From assembly GCF_001483965.1 (NCBI RefSeq), contig NZ_CP010796.1, forward strand, positions 744,001-808,000: a stretch of 64,000 nucleotides of DNA, written 5' to 3'. This document shows, one piece after another, positions 45,846-57,862 of this stretch. The position numbers and the translations under genes were made by a program. This DNA is from Carnobacterium sp. CP1. GTDB lineage: Bacteria > Bacillota > Bacilli > Lactobacillales > Carnobacteriaceae. The notes under the pieces are model-generated. The model ran no database searches. It was not told where the DNA came from and saw nothing but the letters and a program-made list of their open reading frames with translations. Position 1 is the stretch's first letter, and each line of letters starts with the position of its first letter.

Positions 45846-47336
45846 TTATTTGTTTGCATTGAATTCATCAAATTGTTTTTGAGCTTCTTCTTGAATTTTA
45901 TCTAATCCGGCTTCTTTTAATTTTTCTAAATATTCTGGAACAACTTTTTTAGGATCAACACTACCTGTTTGTAATCCAGCAGTATATTGAGCTGCTACAT
46001 TGTTCACGTTGGTGATTTCAGTTTTAACATTGTCAGTCACAAAATTAAATCCAAGTAATGGAGATTCTTCCGCTTCTTCAATGGATTTGTCTCTGTGTTC
46101 AATTTGTTCATCGGTTACTTTTTCGTCAATGTAAAGAATCGCATTGTTTGCTAAATTCCAAGCTGACATATAGCCGCTCTTAGGATCAGAATAACCATCT
46201 AATAAACGAATACGCCCTTCTTCATCGGTTTTTTCCCAGTTTCTGCCTTCGACTCCATATACTAAACCGTTTAATAATTCAGGGTCTGAGTTCAACAAAT
46301 TTAAGACTTTCATAGATTCTTCTTTTTTCTTAGAATTGTTTGAAATAACAAAGTTAGCCATACGTGCTTGTGCTACCGTTTTAGCTGCTTTACTGAATGG
46401 TCTTGAAGTTATTTCTTTTCCAGTAATTCGTTGCAGCAAGTAATCGCCGTAATCATAAGGTCCTTGAGTTTCTTGTCTTACAAACCAAGTGTCTTCATCT
46501 GTATTGTATGCCGTTTGGCTAGTAGCTGCATCAGCGGGAACAAATCCTTTTGTATAGTAATCATGCATTGTATCAAGTAATGGCAATAAGCTATCGCCTT
46601 CTTCATAAGGATTGATCAGTTTTTTAGGATCGCCATTTAAATCAATGCCTAAAGGAACATTATTTCCGATTAAGTAATCCAAGTCTTTTTCGATTCTCCA
46701 ACCTGAACCAGCCGTTAAGGGAACAACACCAGATTCATTATCTTTAACCGTTTGTAAAAATGGTTCCAAATCTTCCAACGTCTCAACTTTTGAAATATTC
46801 ATATCGTATTTATCTAGGAATGTGGGATTGAATGTGAACATTTGTTGTGCATAAACATTGGCATTTACAGGAATGGCATATAATTTTCCATCAATGGTAT
46901 TTCCAGTAATGTAAGCTTCATCTATTTGTTCCATTGTTTCAGGTGCATACTTTTGAGCTAATTCTGTTAAGTCAGCATATGCTCCTTTCTGAGCGTTGTT
47001 TAAGTAGTCTTGTGCAAAAGCAATATCATAATTTTCTCCAGAAGAAGTAATAACATTCATTTTTTTCTCATAATCACCCCAGCCGATATATTGAATTTTC
47101 AAACGGACACCTACTTCATCTTCGATCCGTTTATTGGCGATCTCCATCAATTCATCTAAATTTTCTGGCGCCACTCCGACTTGATACATTAAAACCGTAT
47201 CTTTATCCCCACCACTATTTTTATTTTCGCTTTCTTTGCTGTCACCAGCTGCTAATCTGCCACAACCCACTAGAGCTGCACCGCATAAGAGTGCTACCGC
47301 TCCTTTAACCAACGTTTTCTTAAAATTGATCTTCAT
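45846..47336 (-). CDS. Oligosaccharide ABC transporter solute-binding lipoprotein
   Basis: A 496-residue family-1 solute-binding protein related to LplA/YtcQ. The signal sequence ends in the lipobox GAALVGCGRL, with lipidation at about Cys25. The mature part contains YDIAFAQDYLNNAQKGAYADLTEL and a C-terminal MSAWNLANNAILYIDEKVTDEQ. The large size suits oligosaccharides, and the pneumococcal NgtS protein is a functional precedent for N-glycan uptake. It lies 87 nt after the permease gene, and no ATPase gene is adjacent; a shared MsmK-type ATPase is presumed. GGAGG precedes the ATG. Confidence 0.92.
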   Translation of the reverse strand: MKINFKKTLVKGAVALLCGAALVGCGRLAAGDSKESENKNSGGDKDTVLMYQVGVAPENLDELMEIANKRIEDEVGVRLKIQYIGWGDYEKKMNVITSSGENYDIAFAQDYLNNAQKGAYADLTELAQKYAPETMEQIDEAYITGNTIDGKLYAIPVNANVYAQQMFTFNPTFLDKYDMNISKVETLEDLEPFLQTVKDNESGVVPLTAGSGWRIEKDLDYLIGNNVPLGIDLNGDPKKLINPYEEGDSLLPLLDTMHDYYTKGFVPADAATSQTAYNTDEDTWFVRQETQGPYDYGDYLLQRITGKEITSRPFSKAAKTVAQARMANFVISNNSKKKEESMKVLNLLNSDPELLNGLVYGVEGRNWEKTDEEGRIRLLDGYSDPKSGYMSAWNLANNAILYIDEKVTDEQIEHRDKSIEEAEESPLLGFNFVTDNVKTEITNVNNVAAQYTAGLQTGSVDPKKVVPEYLEKLKEAGLDKIQEEAQKQFDEFNANK

Positions 47337-47423
47337 TTTTTTTCCTCCATTACTATTTTTTTAAAAGCTCATACCCTTTAGTTAAAAGATATAAAACAAC
47401 CATAAACTATCTTTATCGAATGG

Positions 47424-48398
47424 TTACTCTTTCACTCCACCGATCGTTAAACCACTGATAAAATATTTTTGGAAGAACGGATAGCTTAATGCTATCGGCA
47501 GCGTTGAAATAACGACCATTGCCATTCGAGTAGCTTCTTTCGGAATACCAGCAGCACCGATCATCGAGCTCATACCTGCATTTTCTATCATGAACTCAAT
47601 ATTGCTTTGAATCTGCATCAATACATATTGAAGCGGCATTAGATTATCACTTTGAATATATAGTAGCGCATTGAACCAATCATTCCAAAACCCGATAGCA
47701 GCAAATAAACTGATCGTAGCAATTCCCGGTACAGCCAATGGCAAGACAATTTTCCAAAACGTTCTAAGTTCTCCTGCACCATCGATTCTAGCTGATTCGA
47801 TAATAGAATTTGGTACGGAGCGAATAAAGAAGGTTCGCATAACAATAATATTGAAAGGACTCATAGCCATCGGTAAAATTAAAGCCCAAATGGTATCTTT
47901 TAGTCCCAGCAAACTCGTCATCACGATGTAACCTGGCACTAATCCGGCACTAAACAACATCGTTACTAATGCAAACATTGTAAAAAACTTGCGGAATTTA
48001 AAATCTTTACGCGAAATAGCGTAAGCATATGAAGAAGTTAACGTAGTATTGATCAGCGTTCCGACAACCGTGACAAAGACAGTAACGAAAAGAGCTTGAA
48101 TAATTTGATCGCCCATTTGAGCCAAATAGCGATAACCATCAAGACTCCAAGTTTCTGGAATCAACTGATATCCGTTAACAACCATGGCTGTTTCATCACT
48201 AAAAGATAAAATAATGATAAAAATAAAAGGAAACACACAGGAAAAAGCAAATAATCCAATTAATATATTAAAAAAGATATTCGTTTTCTTTCCAAATCCT
48301 TTGTAATTGACTGAATGGATGTGCTTTTTCTTTTTCTTATCTGTATCCTTATTTTTACTTTTTACTTCTACTGCTGCATAGCTTTCTTCAGTTTGCAT
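47424..48398 (-). CDS. Oligosaccharide ABC transporter permease (YtcP/LplC-like)
   Basis: A 324-residue permease with six helices and the EAA loop ESARIDGAGELRTFWKIVLPLA. A lysine-rich cytoplasmic stretch (KSKNKDTDKKKKKHIH) precedes the first helix. ATG 48398 is chosen: AAAGGAG precedes it, while the ATG at 48440 and the longer reading to 48455 overlap the end of the upstream permease gene. It partners the LplB-like permease and the lipoprotein. Confidence 0.93.
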   Translation of the reverse strand: MQTEESYAAVEVKSKNKDTDKKKKKHIHSVNYKGFGKKTNIFFNILIGLFAFSCVFPFIFIIILSFSDETAMVVNGYQLIPETWSLDGYRYLAQMGDQIIQALFVTVFVTVVGTLINTTLTSSYAYAISRKDFKFRKFFTMFALVTMLFSAGLVPGYIVMTSLLGLKDTIWALILPMAMSPFNIIVMRTFFIRSVPNSIIESARIDGAGELRTFWKIVLPLAVPGIATISLFAAIGFWNDWFNALLYIQSDNLMPLQYVLMQIQSNIEFMIENAGMSSMIGAAGIPKEATRMAMVVISTLPIALSYPFFQKYFISGLTIGGVKE

Positions 48399-48417
48399 TT
48401 TTACATCTCCTTTCTTG

Positions 48418-49362
48418 TTAGAATAATGCTGATTCTTCATCAAAACGACGGACAATCAAGTTGGTGACCACAACTAAGATAAAACCGACAACCGATTGGT
48501 ACAAGCCAGCTGCTGTTGTCATTCCGATGTCTCCACTTGAAGCTAAACCATTATAAATATAAGTATCTAATACTGAGGTCACGTTATAAAGCGCACCTGC
48601 ATTTCTTGGGATTTGATAGAATAAACCGAAGTCAGCTTTGAAAATCCCGCCTACTCCCATAATAGTTAAAATGGTAATCAGAGGAACTAAATGTGGCAAT
48701 GTAACATGTCGAATTTGTTGCCATTTACTAGCACCATCAATTTCGGCCGCTTCATAAAAAGCTGGTTCAATTCCCATAATGGCTGCGAAATAAATAACGC
48801 TGCTGTAACCGACACCTTTCCAGATACCTAAAAACACTAAGATATAAGGCCAGTAAGTCGGGTCAGAATACCAACTAATGGGCGTTCCTCCTTGTCCAAC
48901 AATGATTGAGTTGATCAAGCCTTTATCAGGACTAAGGAAAGCGTATACAAAATAACTAATAATAACCCATGATAGAAAATAAGGAAGCAACATAGAAGTT
49001 TGATAGACTTTAATCATTTTTTTGGACCGCAATTGACTAACAATTACAGCAATGCTGACTGCCAAAATCAATCCCGCTAAAATGAATGTTATGTTGTAAA
49101 GAAGTGTATTTCTAGTAATGATATAGGCATTGGAAGAAGAAAATAAAAACTTGAAGTTATCAAATCCTACCCATTTACTTTGACTGATACTTCCCCAAAA
49201 ACCGCCGTTTTCGATAAACCTGAAATCTTTAAAAGCTACCACATTCCCTGCTACAGGTATATAGAAAAAGAAAATCAACCAGATTGCTCCAGGCAGTGCC
49301 ATAAATAACATCGCTTTGTTTCTATTTAAATGATACAAAAATCCTCTTTTTTTCTTTTTCAT
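48418..49362 (-). CDS. Oligosaccharide ABC transporter permease (LplB-like)
   Basis: A 314-residue permease with six helices, a basic N-terminus (KKKKRGFLYHLNRNK) and the EAA motif YEAAEIDGASKWQQIRHVTLPHL. It imports oligosaccharides together with the next two gene products. A GGGAGGAG site precedes the ATG. Upstream (49363-49587) lies a 225-nt gap with a cre-like site, so this may be an independently started transcript. Confidence 0.93.
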   Translation of the reverse strand: MKKKKRGFLYHLNRNKAMLFMALPGAIWLIFFFYIPVAGNVVAFKDFRFIENGGFWGSISQSKWVGFDNFKFLFSSSNAYIITRNTLLYNITFILAGLILAVSIAVIVSQLRSKKMIKVYQTSMLLPYFLSWVIISYFVYAFLSPDKGLINSIIVGQGGTPISWYSDPTYWPYILVFLGIWKGVGYSSVIYFAAIMGIEPAFYEAAEIDGASKWQQIRHVTLPHLVPLITILTIMGVGGIFKADFGLFYQIPRNAGALYNVTSVLDTYIYNGLASSGDIGMTTAAGLYQSVVGFILVVVTNLIVRRFDEESALF

Positions 49363-49381
49363 TTCGTTCTCCTCCCTTAAT

Positions 49382-49396
49382 TAGTAACCGCTTTCT
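49382..49396. promoter_or_regulatory. cre-like site upstream of the importer genes
   Basis: Minus strand AAGAAAGCGGTTACT fits WTGNAANCGNWNNCW except at the second base. It lies only about 20 nt before the permease start. Confidence 0.4.
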
Positions 49397-49587
49397 TTAT
49401 ATGTTTATTTTAACTAACTATACCGAATGAAGAAAGGAATAAATTATGGTTTATCCTACACAAACTATAGAAAGTGAGCAAAAACAACCTTTATTTGCTA
49501 CTAATAGTAAGCTTAGAGCTGTTGTTTATCCTCATCAAAAATAAATAACAGCCTATACCAATAATTTGACTAATAACGAGGTATGCT

Positions 49588-52747
<3,160 letters not shown>

Positions 52748-52764
52748 AGCGTGGCTTTTTTTTA

Positions 52765-54645
52765 TTAGCTTGAGAAAGCACTTGATGTAACGATACGATG
52801 ATACATACTATTGCCGAGACTGCCTTCCGGATTCCCATAAGGACCTTTAAACGGTAGGCGTTTTTCTTCTAATTCTTCAATTAACACAATTTCATGATTT
52901 ATCCATTGAGTTAGCCGGTAAATTGTCGTTTCATTACGTAAAAGCACACCTCCATAACGAATATCCAATATTTCCCAACCAAAGGGTTTATTTATGGAAA
53001 ACCACAACTCACGATGACTTTTTCTTAAAACGTCTATTTTTCGGGAAAGTACGAGCGCAACATCCACTAACTCTTGCATTTTAAATCGATCAGCTGCATC
53101 ATAAGCCGCTTTTAACTGAATACCTAACTCTGCTTTTATGCTTAACACCCGTGCAAGATTTTCATAAAAATCAAACAATAAATTCAACGATGGATTGTTT
53201 TTCTTTGCTTGTTCCAATCGTGGAACTAAATCAGCATAATGTTGATTTAAGTCTAATCCATTGATATTCTCATCAAACAATCCTATCAAGCTATCTTGCC
53301 ACAATAAAATTTTTGATGTTTGAGAAGTCATGATATTATATGGACTCACACCCGTAGTCTCATCTAAATTCTGCAAAATCAAAAAATCGTCTATATTGGA
53401 TCCAGTACAAAAATTGAACCGTCTAGCCACTTCAGCTTCTTCAACATCTTTATGGTACATGTGTTCCGCATACAACTGCAATCCAGGCAAGGCTGTTAAT
53501 ACCGGCGTTTCAGCGCCATTATCGCCCCACATAGTTGCAAAGACTTCTTTAACGCCACTCTTTTTAGCTGCTGTTAACCCTGCTTTGGTTGTCGCCCACG
53601 TTTTCCCATAATTGGGGGCAAGTCCGTTCCACGTCCAAATGCCTCCAGCAAAAATTTGATTTTCTCCCAACTCAGAATGTTTTTTCATCATTCCAGCATA
53701 GGTAGCTTCTTCAGTATGGTAATAATCCCAATAAACCATTTGAACATTTGGGATGCCTGCAATGATTTCTTCAGGAAATTCTGCGTTTATATCCGTATAT
53801 TCATTCGTTTTAGAACCTAATTTAAAATACATATCACTCCACAGCATCGCTTGTAATCCAAATGACTCAGTAATTTTAACTACTTGTTGCAAATGAGAAT
53901 TCATTAACTCAAAACGGTTTTTATATTCATTCAATTCTAAATATCTGCCTAACCCTAAGTCATGTGCCTCATCCATTCCAATATGAATGCGATTAGATAC
54001 ATAAGGCTCCGTTGCAGATTTGATTAAATTTCTTAGAAATTCATAAGTTTTAGGCTCATCAATTAATAAAATATCTTCTGTATCTCTTAATTCGTTAGCA
54101 TATTCCCATTTTAAAGCTTCTCGCAAATGACCTAACGTTTGGATGCAGGGAACCATTTCAATTCCTAACTTCAAAGCATATTGATCAAGCTCTCGAATTT
54201 CATTTTTAGTGTATCGTCCGCGCATATACCCAAAATAAGGATATTCATCGACTTCGTAAGTGTCTTCAGTGTACATCATCAATAAGTTTAAACCCATAAC
54301 TGACATATCACGAAGCAACTCTTTGATCCCTTTAACAGCTAAAACAGCATTTCTAGAAGAATCCAGCATTGCACCACCTGTATCAAATTGCAAAACCTCC
54401 TCAATGGCGAATTCCTCCTGGCTTTCAATAGCTTCTAAGAATAACCCTACACCTCTAAAAAAGTGGCTTTTTTCTTGATAAAAAATTTCGCCTTGGCCAT
54501 TGGAATTTGTTACTTTAAGATTGCCCATTCTTTGTGTGACTTTTATAGGATAACCTTCTCTAGTTAATTGAATGGCTAATTTACCACTTAACAGTTCCAA
54601 TCCTTCTATTACCTCTTGTGTATCTCCAGAAAAATAAAGTTTCAC
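52765..54645 (-). CDS. Beta-N-acetylhexosaminidase (GH20, GH20C-like)
   Basis: A 626-residue intracellular exo-hexosaminidase. The catalytic Asp-Glu pair sits in RIHIGMDEAHDLG; upstream are DTGGAMLDSSRNAV and LGIEMVPCIQTLGHL, typical of the GH20 barrel, and downstream VYWDYYHTEE supplies a subsite residue. It matches the layout of the pneumococcal GH20C enzyme (same length class, no signal peptide), which removes beta-linked GlcNAc or GalNAc. The start is GTG behind AAGGAGG. It probably opens the glycan operon, with a full-match cre upstream. Confidence 0.9.
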   Translation of the reverse strand: MKLYFSGDTQEVIEGLELLSGKLAIQLTREGYPIKVTQRMGNLKVTNSNGQGEIFYQEKSHFFRGVGLFLEAIESQEEFAIEEVLQFDTGGAMLDSSRNAVLAVKGIKELLRDMSVMGLNLLMMYTEDTYEVDEYPYFGYMRGRYTKNEIRELDQYALKLGIEMVPCIQTLGHLREALKWEYANELRDTEDILLIDEPKTYEFLRNLIKSATEPYVSNRIHIGMDEAHDLGLGRYLELNEYKNRFELMNSHLQQVVKITESFGLQAMLWSDMYFKLGSKTNEYTDINAEFPEEIIAGIPNVQMVYWDYYHTEEATYAGMMKKHSELGENQIFAGGIWTWNGLAPNYGKTWATTKAGLTAAKKSGVKEVFATMWGDNGAETPVLTALPGLQLYAEHMYHKDVEEAEVARRFNFCTGSNIDDFLILQNLDETTGVSPYNIMTSQTSKILLWQDSLIGLFDENINGLDLNQHYADLVPRLEQAKKNNPSLNLLFDFYENLARVLSIKAELGIQLKAAYDAADRFKMQELVDVALVLSRKIDVLRKSHRELWFSINKPFGWEILDIRYGGVLLRNETTIYRLTQWINHEIVLIEELEEKRLPFKGPYGNPEGSLGNSMYHRIVTSSAFSS

Positions 54646-54906
54646 AATGTTTTCCTCCTTAAATGAATGTTTATGACTTATTAATTGAAATCCTTATTCA
54701 AAAATAATAATTAAACCTATTAAAAATAAAGCCAATAGTGTGAATCCATATCTTCCCTATTCAAGTATCTCCTTCCAAAAGTAATCGTTTTCAATTGTTA
54801 TGTTTAGCTTAGCTAAAATAAAATAAGGACGTAAGAAACAAATCATAGGTATAAAACTCCAAACTATAGACTTTTTTTCGAAAAAATCGCTAAAGTAAGT
54901 TACAAC
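54646..54906 (-). promoter_or_regulatory. Regulatory region upstream of the GH20 gene
   Basis: The gap has no gene. It holds a cre site and, next to it, a perfect 15-bp palindrome, TTTAGCTTAGCTAAA (54803-54817). A TAACAAT-like -10 lies between them on the minus strand but no clear -35 is visible. Confidence 0.5.
54780..54794. promoter_or_regulatory. cre site (CcpA) upstream of the glycan operon
   Basis: Minus strand TTGAAAACGATTACT matches every position of WTGNAANCGNWNNCW. It lies 135 nt upstream of the GH20 start, near the candidate -10. Confidence 0.7.
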
Positions 54907-54954
54907 AAAAAACAATCTTTTTCCACTTTGAGAATGGAATAAGATTGTTTTTTT
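54907..54954. terminator. Bidirectional terminator
   Basis: AAACAATCTTTTTCCA pairs with TGGAATAAGATTGTTT (one mismatch) and has T/A runs on both sides. It ends transcription coming from the 55-56 kb genes. Confidence 0.8.
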
Positions 54955-55059
54955 ATGAGTTAAGAATTCTTCTTCTCAACCCTAATTTTATAGTTGAAAT
55001 TAGGAAGCTTTTCTCTCTATAAACTAAAGAAGCTAGCATTAAATTACTAGCTTCTTCTT

Positions 55060-55323
55060 TCATTTTTCCCCTAAACGATTTGGTTGATACAAAAACATCC
55101 CATTATTAGATTCGATCAAAATGTGCAATTTGTATTTTGACATTAAAAATTCGCCAATGTATTCTCTCGTATAGAAAATATCTGTTGGAAACATTTCAGT
55201 TGGCGATTTGACTTTAACTTCAAAGAAACCATCCACTACGGTTTCTACAAAGATCAAATCAGAACATTCTTGGAGCTCTTTTATTTCTTCATTGGTTAAA
55301 TCTTCGATAGATCCTTGATTCAT
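55060..55323 (-). CDS. Small hypothetical protein
   Basis: An 87-residue acidic protein (MNQGSIEDLTNEEIKELQEC at the start) with no signal peptide or membrane segment and no family I recognise. The ATG is preceded by AGGAGTAAAGG. It is co-directional with the DUF2877 gene (94-nt gap) and followed by an imperfect GAAGCTAG/CTAGCTTC hairpin and the terminator at 54907. Codon use and a good binding site support expression; function is unknown. Confidence 0.55.
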   Translation of the reverse strand: MNQGSIEDLTNEEIKELQECSDLIFVETVVDGFFEVKVKSPTEMFPTDIFYTREYIGEFLMSKYKLHILIESNNGMFLYQPNRLGEK

Positions 55324-55417
55324 GTACCTTTACTCCTGACATTAGTTGCTGTGATAGTTGCGCTTGCTCCCATAGATTAATAGATAGAATCGGCATAGTC
55401 AATAGGCTGAATTACAC

Positions 55418-56302
55418 TTATCTATCGTTGATTAAATCCCCCTGCTGTTCTTTTCTGTATGGTTCATTGCTTCGGTTCCAGTGACGATGCCTAATAAAGT
55501 GTCTGTTCCAGAAGTATGTCCAAATAAACGCATACGTTCTATTTTTTTTTTTGAGAATCTGTTGATCTTCTGAATAAAATAAATCTAGGAGTTCCTTAAT
55601 GTTTTCATTCACTCCCCCTTCTAAAAGACAATTCAAATAAGCTAAACTGATGTCCGTCGTCTTGCCGCTTCTGACAAGTTGCTGCAACCGTCTAAGCCAC
55701 TCATGCTGTTGATTAAATAAAATCAATAGGCTTGTGTACCCAATAAGAAAATCATCGCCGCTTGGCGTAAGTCCAATGCCTCTGCCTAAAAAATGATTGA
55801 TGATCACACTTTGCTCATTCGCCGTCAAAGCATACGTTGGGTAGTGCCTTAAATTTTCAAGATATTTAGTGGTTTTTGCGCTCATTGGCAAACCGGTTTG
55901 CATTTGTACCGGGATGTCCATAAGTTCTTTAAAAAAAACCGTTTCTTCAATAAGTTGCGGGTGGGCATCAAACGGTACTAATTTTAAATCGGTTTCGGCA
56001 AGAGTTTCCAGCTCAATGACCAATGCGATTTTATTTAGACTGTTATAAAAAGTCAATACTTGATTTTGACAACTAACAAAATCACCGATTTCAACTGCCT
56101 TTAATAGAGAGTGGATTTTTTCATCGTTTGCTTTTATTCCGAAAGCTGACAAAGGTTCAAGCGTATCGCTCACATGAACCAATTGTTTCCCTAATTTGAT
56201 ATTTAAGCTGTGGTCAAATTTGCTATGCACTACTCCTACATGATTTTCTTTAAAAAACGTCCTCAGATAATTGCTTTTTTCTTCTTTATATACTCGGTTC
56301 AT
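55418..56302 (-). pseudogene. DUF2877 (AllH/YlbF-like) gene, frame-shifted at an A11 run
   Basis: The family includes E. coli YlbF (AllH), tied to the oxamate carbamoyltransferase step of allantoin breakdown. The signature GIGLTPSGDDFLIGY is intact at about residue 175. After LKKK the zero frame runs into unrelated sequence, while the conserved C-terminus GHTSGTDTLLGIVTG is encoded one frame away and would stop at 55432. The switch coincides with eleven consecutive A residues (55542-55552 on the minus strand); ten would restore the frame. Expression by slippage, phase variation or a sequencing error are all possible. The partner genes (fdrA-like, DUF1116) are not in the window. Confidence 0.8.
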
Positions 56303-56445
56303 GGTTCCCTTCCTTTCAAATTTACTTTTATTGATACACTACAAAGACAGATTCTAACATTTTTTATGTTGGTAAGTGAAACGAATGTATTCTACAATTT
56401 TTAAATTTTTGGAGGAATAGTAGCTGCTTGAAAGCCTGGAGACCA

Positions 56446-56545
56446 CTAAGGATCCAAACGATCCCATGGCTTTCTACAAGCAAACACATAAGTTCCGGTG
56501 GAAATTTCAATCCCTAAGAAGTCACCAATACGATTTGACAAAAAA
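56446..56545 (-). pseudogene. Possible gene remnant (C-terminal fragment)
   Basis: The minus-strand frame encodes about 33 protein-like codons, including GDFLGIEISTG and TYVFACRKPWDRLD, before a TAG. There is no start codon or binding site; the 5' side merges into the terminator at 56540-56597. I do not recognise the family. It could be a decayed gene or chance. Confidence 0.3.
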
Positions 56546-56597
56546 ACTAAAAACACTCGTAAACCAAATAGATTTAATCCGTTTGGTTTACGAGGCT
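56540..56597 (-). terminator. Terminator after the amidohydrolase gene
   Basis: The minus-strand stem CTCGTAAACCAAA/TTTGGTTTACGAG (13 bp, perfect) is followed by TGTTTTTAGTTTTTT. Confidence 0.9.
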
Positions 56598-56616
56598 TTG
56601 TTTTGTTGTTTCCATT

Positions 56617-57840
56617 TTAACGATGAATAATGGTTTCCTTTTTGTTTTCGACGGTTACTTTCCCGTCCTTAATCACATACAGTCTCTCAGGTATATCGAT
56701 GATCGCATTCGTTTTGACAAATGTATCCAATAAAACTACATCGGCTTTATTTCCCACCGCAATACCATAATTTTTTAATCCGATTGCTTGTGCGGGATGA
56801 TCAGTAATCATCGGCAATACCGTCGGCAAATCATCGGCTCCTCCTAAATGCGCTACTGGAATCGCCAGCATGGCTGTTTGAAGGATGTCGCCATTTCCAT
56901 ATGGAGTAAAGGCGTTTCGAATATTATTTGTTGCAATCGATACGTTGACCCCGCCATCTCTTAATTTGCGTATCGGGGTAACGGCTCTTCTTACATTGTA
57001 TTCATCGTTTCGTGCCCCTAAGTGTAAATCAGTGGCTGGTAAAGACATCACGCTGATTCCTGCTTCAGCAATCAATTCGATAAGAGGATCCAACTGCGCT
57101 TTAGGCAATGCATGGAGTGCTGTCAGATGTCCAACTGCTACTCTTCCTTGATACCCTTCAGAAATAGTTTTTCGGCACAAATACTCAATCGACATATCAT
57201 TCGCTTCGTCACTGAAGTCTTGGTGCAGATCAATGGGTTTGTCATATTTCTTAGCAATTTCAAATACCAAATCAATGTGTTCGTTAGCCGGTGCATCATT
57301 GTAAGGAATGCCTCCGACAACATCTGCGCCCATTTCCATCGCTTCATGCATCATTTTATCTGTGCCCGGAGATTTAAAAATCCCTTCTTGCGGAAAAGCT
57401 ACGACTTGGATATCGACCAAATTTTTGTATTCTTCTTTTAATTTTAAGATGGTTTCAAATCCAGTAAACCCTTGTGCAGGATCAAATTCAGAATGAGTTC
57501 TGATTGCGGTCACACCGTAAGGAATAATCATTTCTAACGTCTTTTTGGCACGCTCGTAAATGTCTTCTTTCGTGAACGTTGGTTTCAGTTCAGCGGTTAC
57601 TTTGATAGCTTCTTGCAAAGTTCCTGATTTGTTAGGCTTGCGATCAGCAATCAAAGCTTTATCCAGGTGAATGTGGCTTTCTACAAAACCAGGCACGAGG
57701 ACTCGACCTGCTGCATCGATCACTTGATTAGCTGTTTCAGAAATGTGCTCTTCAATAGCACTGATTTTGCCTTCTTGAATCCCCACATCTTTTAAACTTT
57801 CCCCATCGTTTAGTCGAACTTGTTTCAATAAAATATCCAT
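56617..57840 (-). CDS. Cytosine-deaminase-like amidohydrolase
   Basis: A 407-residue metal-dependent hydrolase of the CodA/AtzC branch. The metal-binding HxH is in ESHIHLDKAL, followed by a second His in LHQDFSDEAND, VGHLTALHALP and the catalytic Asp in IATNNIRNAFTPYGNGD. Members deaminate cytosine, isocytosine, or triazine-like rings; the natural substrate here is unknown. It follows the transporter gene by 22 nt, implying that the transporter imports the substrate. GGAGAG precedes the ATG. Confidence 0.85.
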   Translation of the reverse strand: MDILLKQVRLNDGESLKDVGIQEGKISAIEEHISETANQVIDAAGRVLVPGFVESHIHLDKALIADRKPNKSGTLQEAIKVTAELKPTFTKEDIYERAKKTLEMIIPYGVTAIRTHSEFDPAQGFTGFETILKLKEEYKNLVDIQVVAFPQEGIFKSPGTDKMMHEAMEMGADVVGGIPYNDAPANEHIDLVFEIAKKYDKPIDLHQDFSDEANDMSIEYLCRKTISEGYQGRVAVGHLTALHALPKAQLDPLIELIAEAGISVMSLPATDLHLGARNDEYNVRRAVTPIRKLRDGGVNVSIATNNIRNAFTPYGNGDILQTAMLAIPVAHLGGADDLPTVLPMITDHPAQAIGLKNYGIAVGNKADVVLLDTFVKTNAIIDIPERLYVIKDGKVTVENKKETIIHR

Positions 57841-57862
57841 TTATATTCTCTCCTTTTTTGTT

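Larger units (their letters stand above)
56303..56616. other. 314-nt gap with terminator and possible remnant
   Basis: Holds the leader of the DUF2877 gene, the possible gene fragment at 56446-56545 and the strong terminator at 56540-56597. Nothing else was recognised. Confidence 0.4.

Noticed and set aside
55029-55055. GAAGCTAG/CTAGCTTC hairpin as terminator of the 87-residue gene
   Set aside because: No T run follows in the direction of transcription; the hairpin at 54907-54954 is the better candidate.
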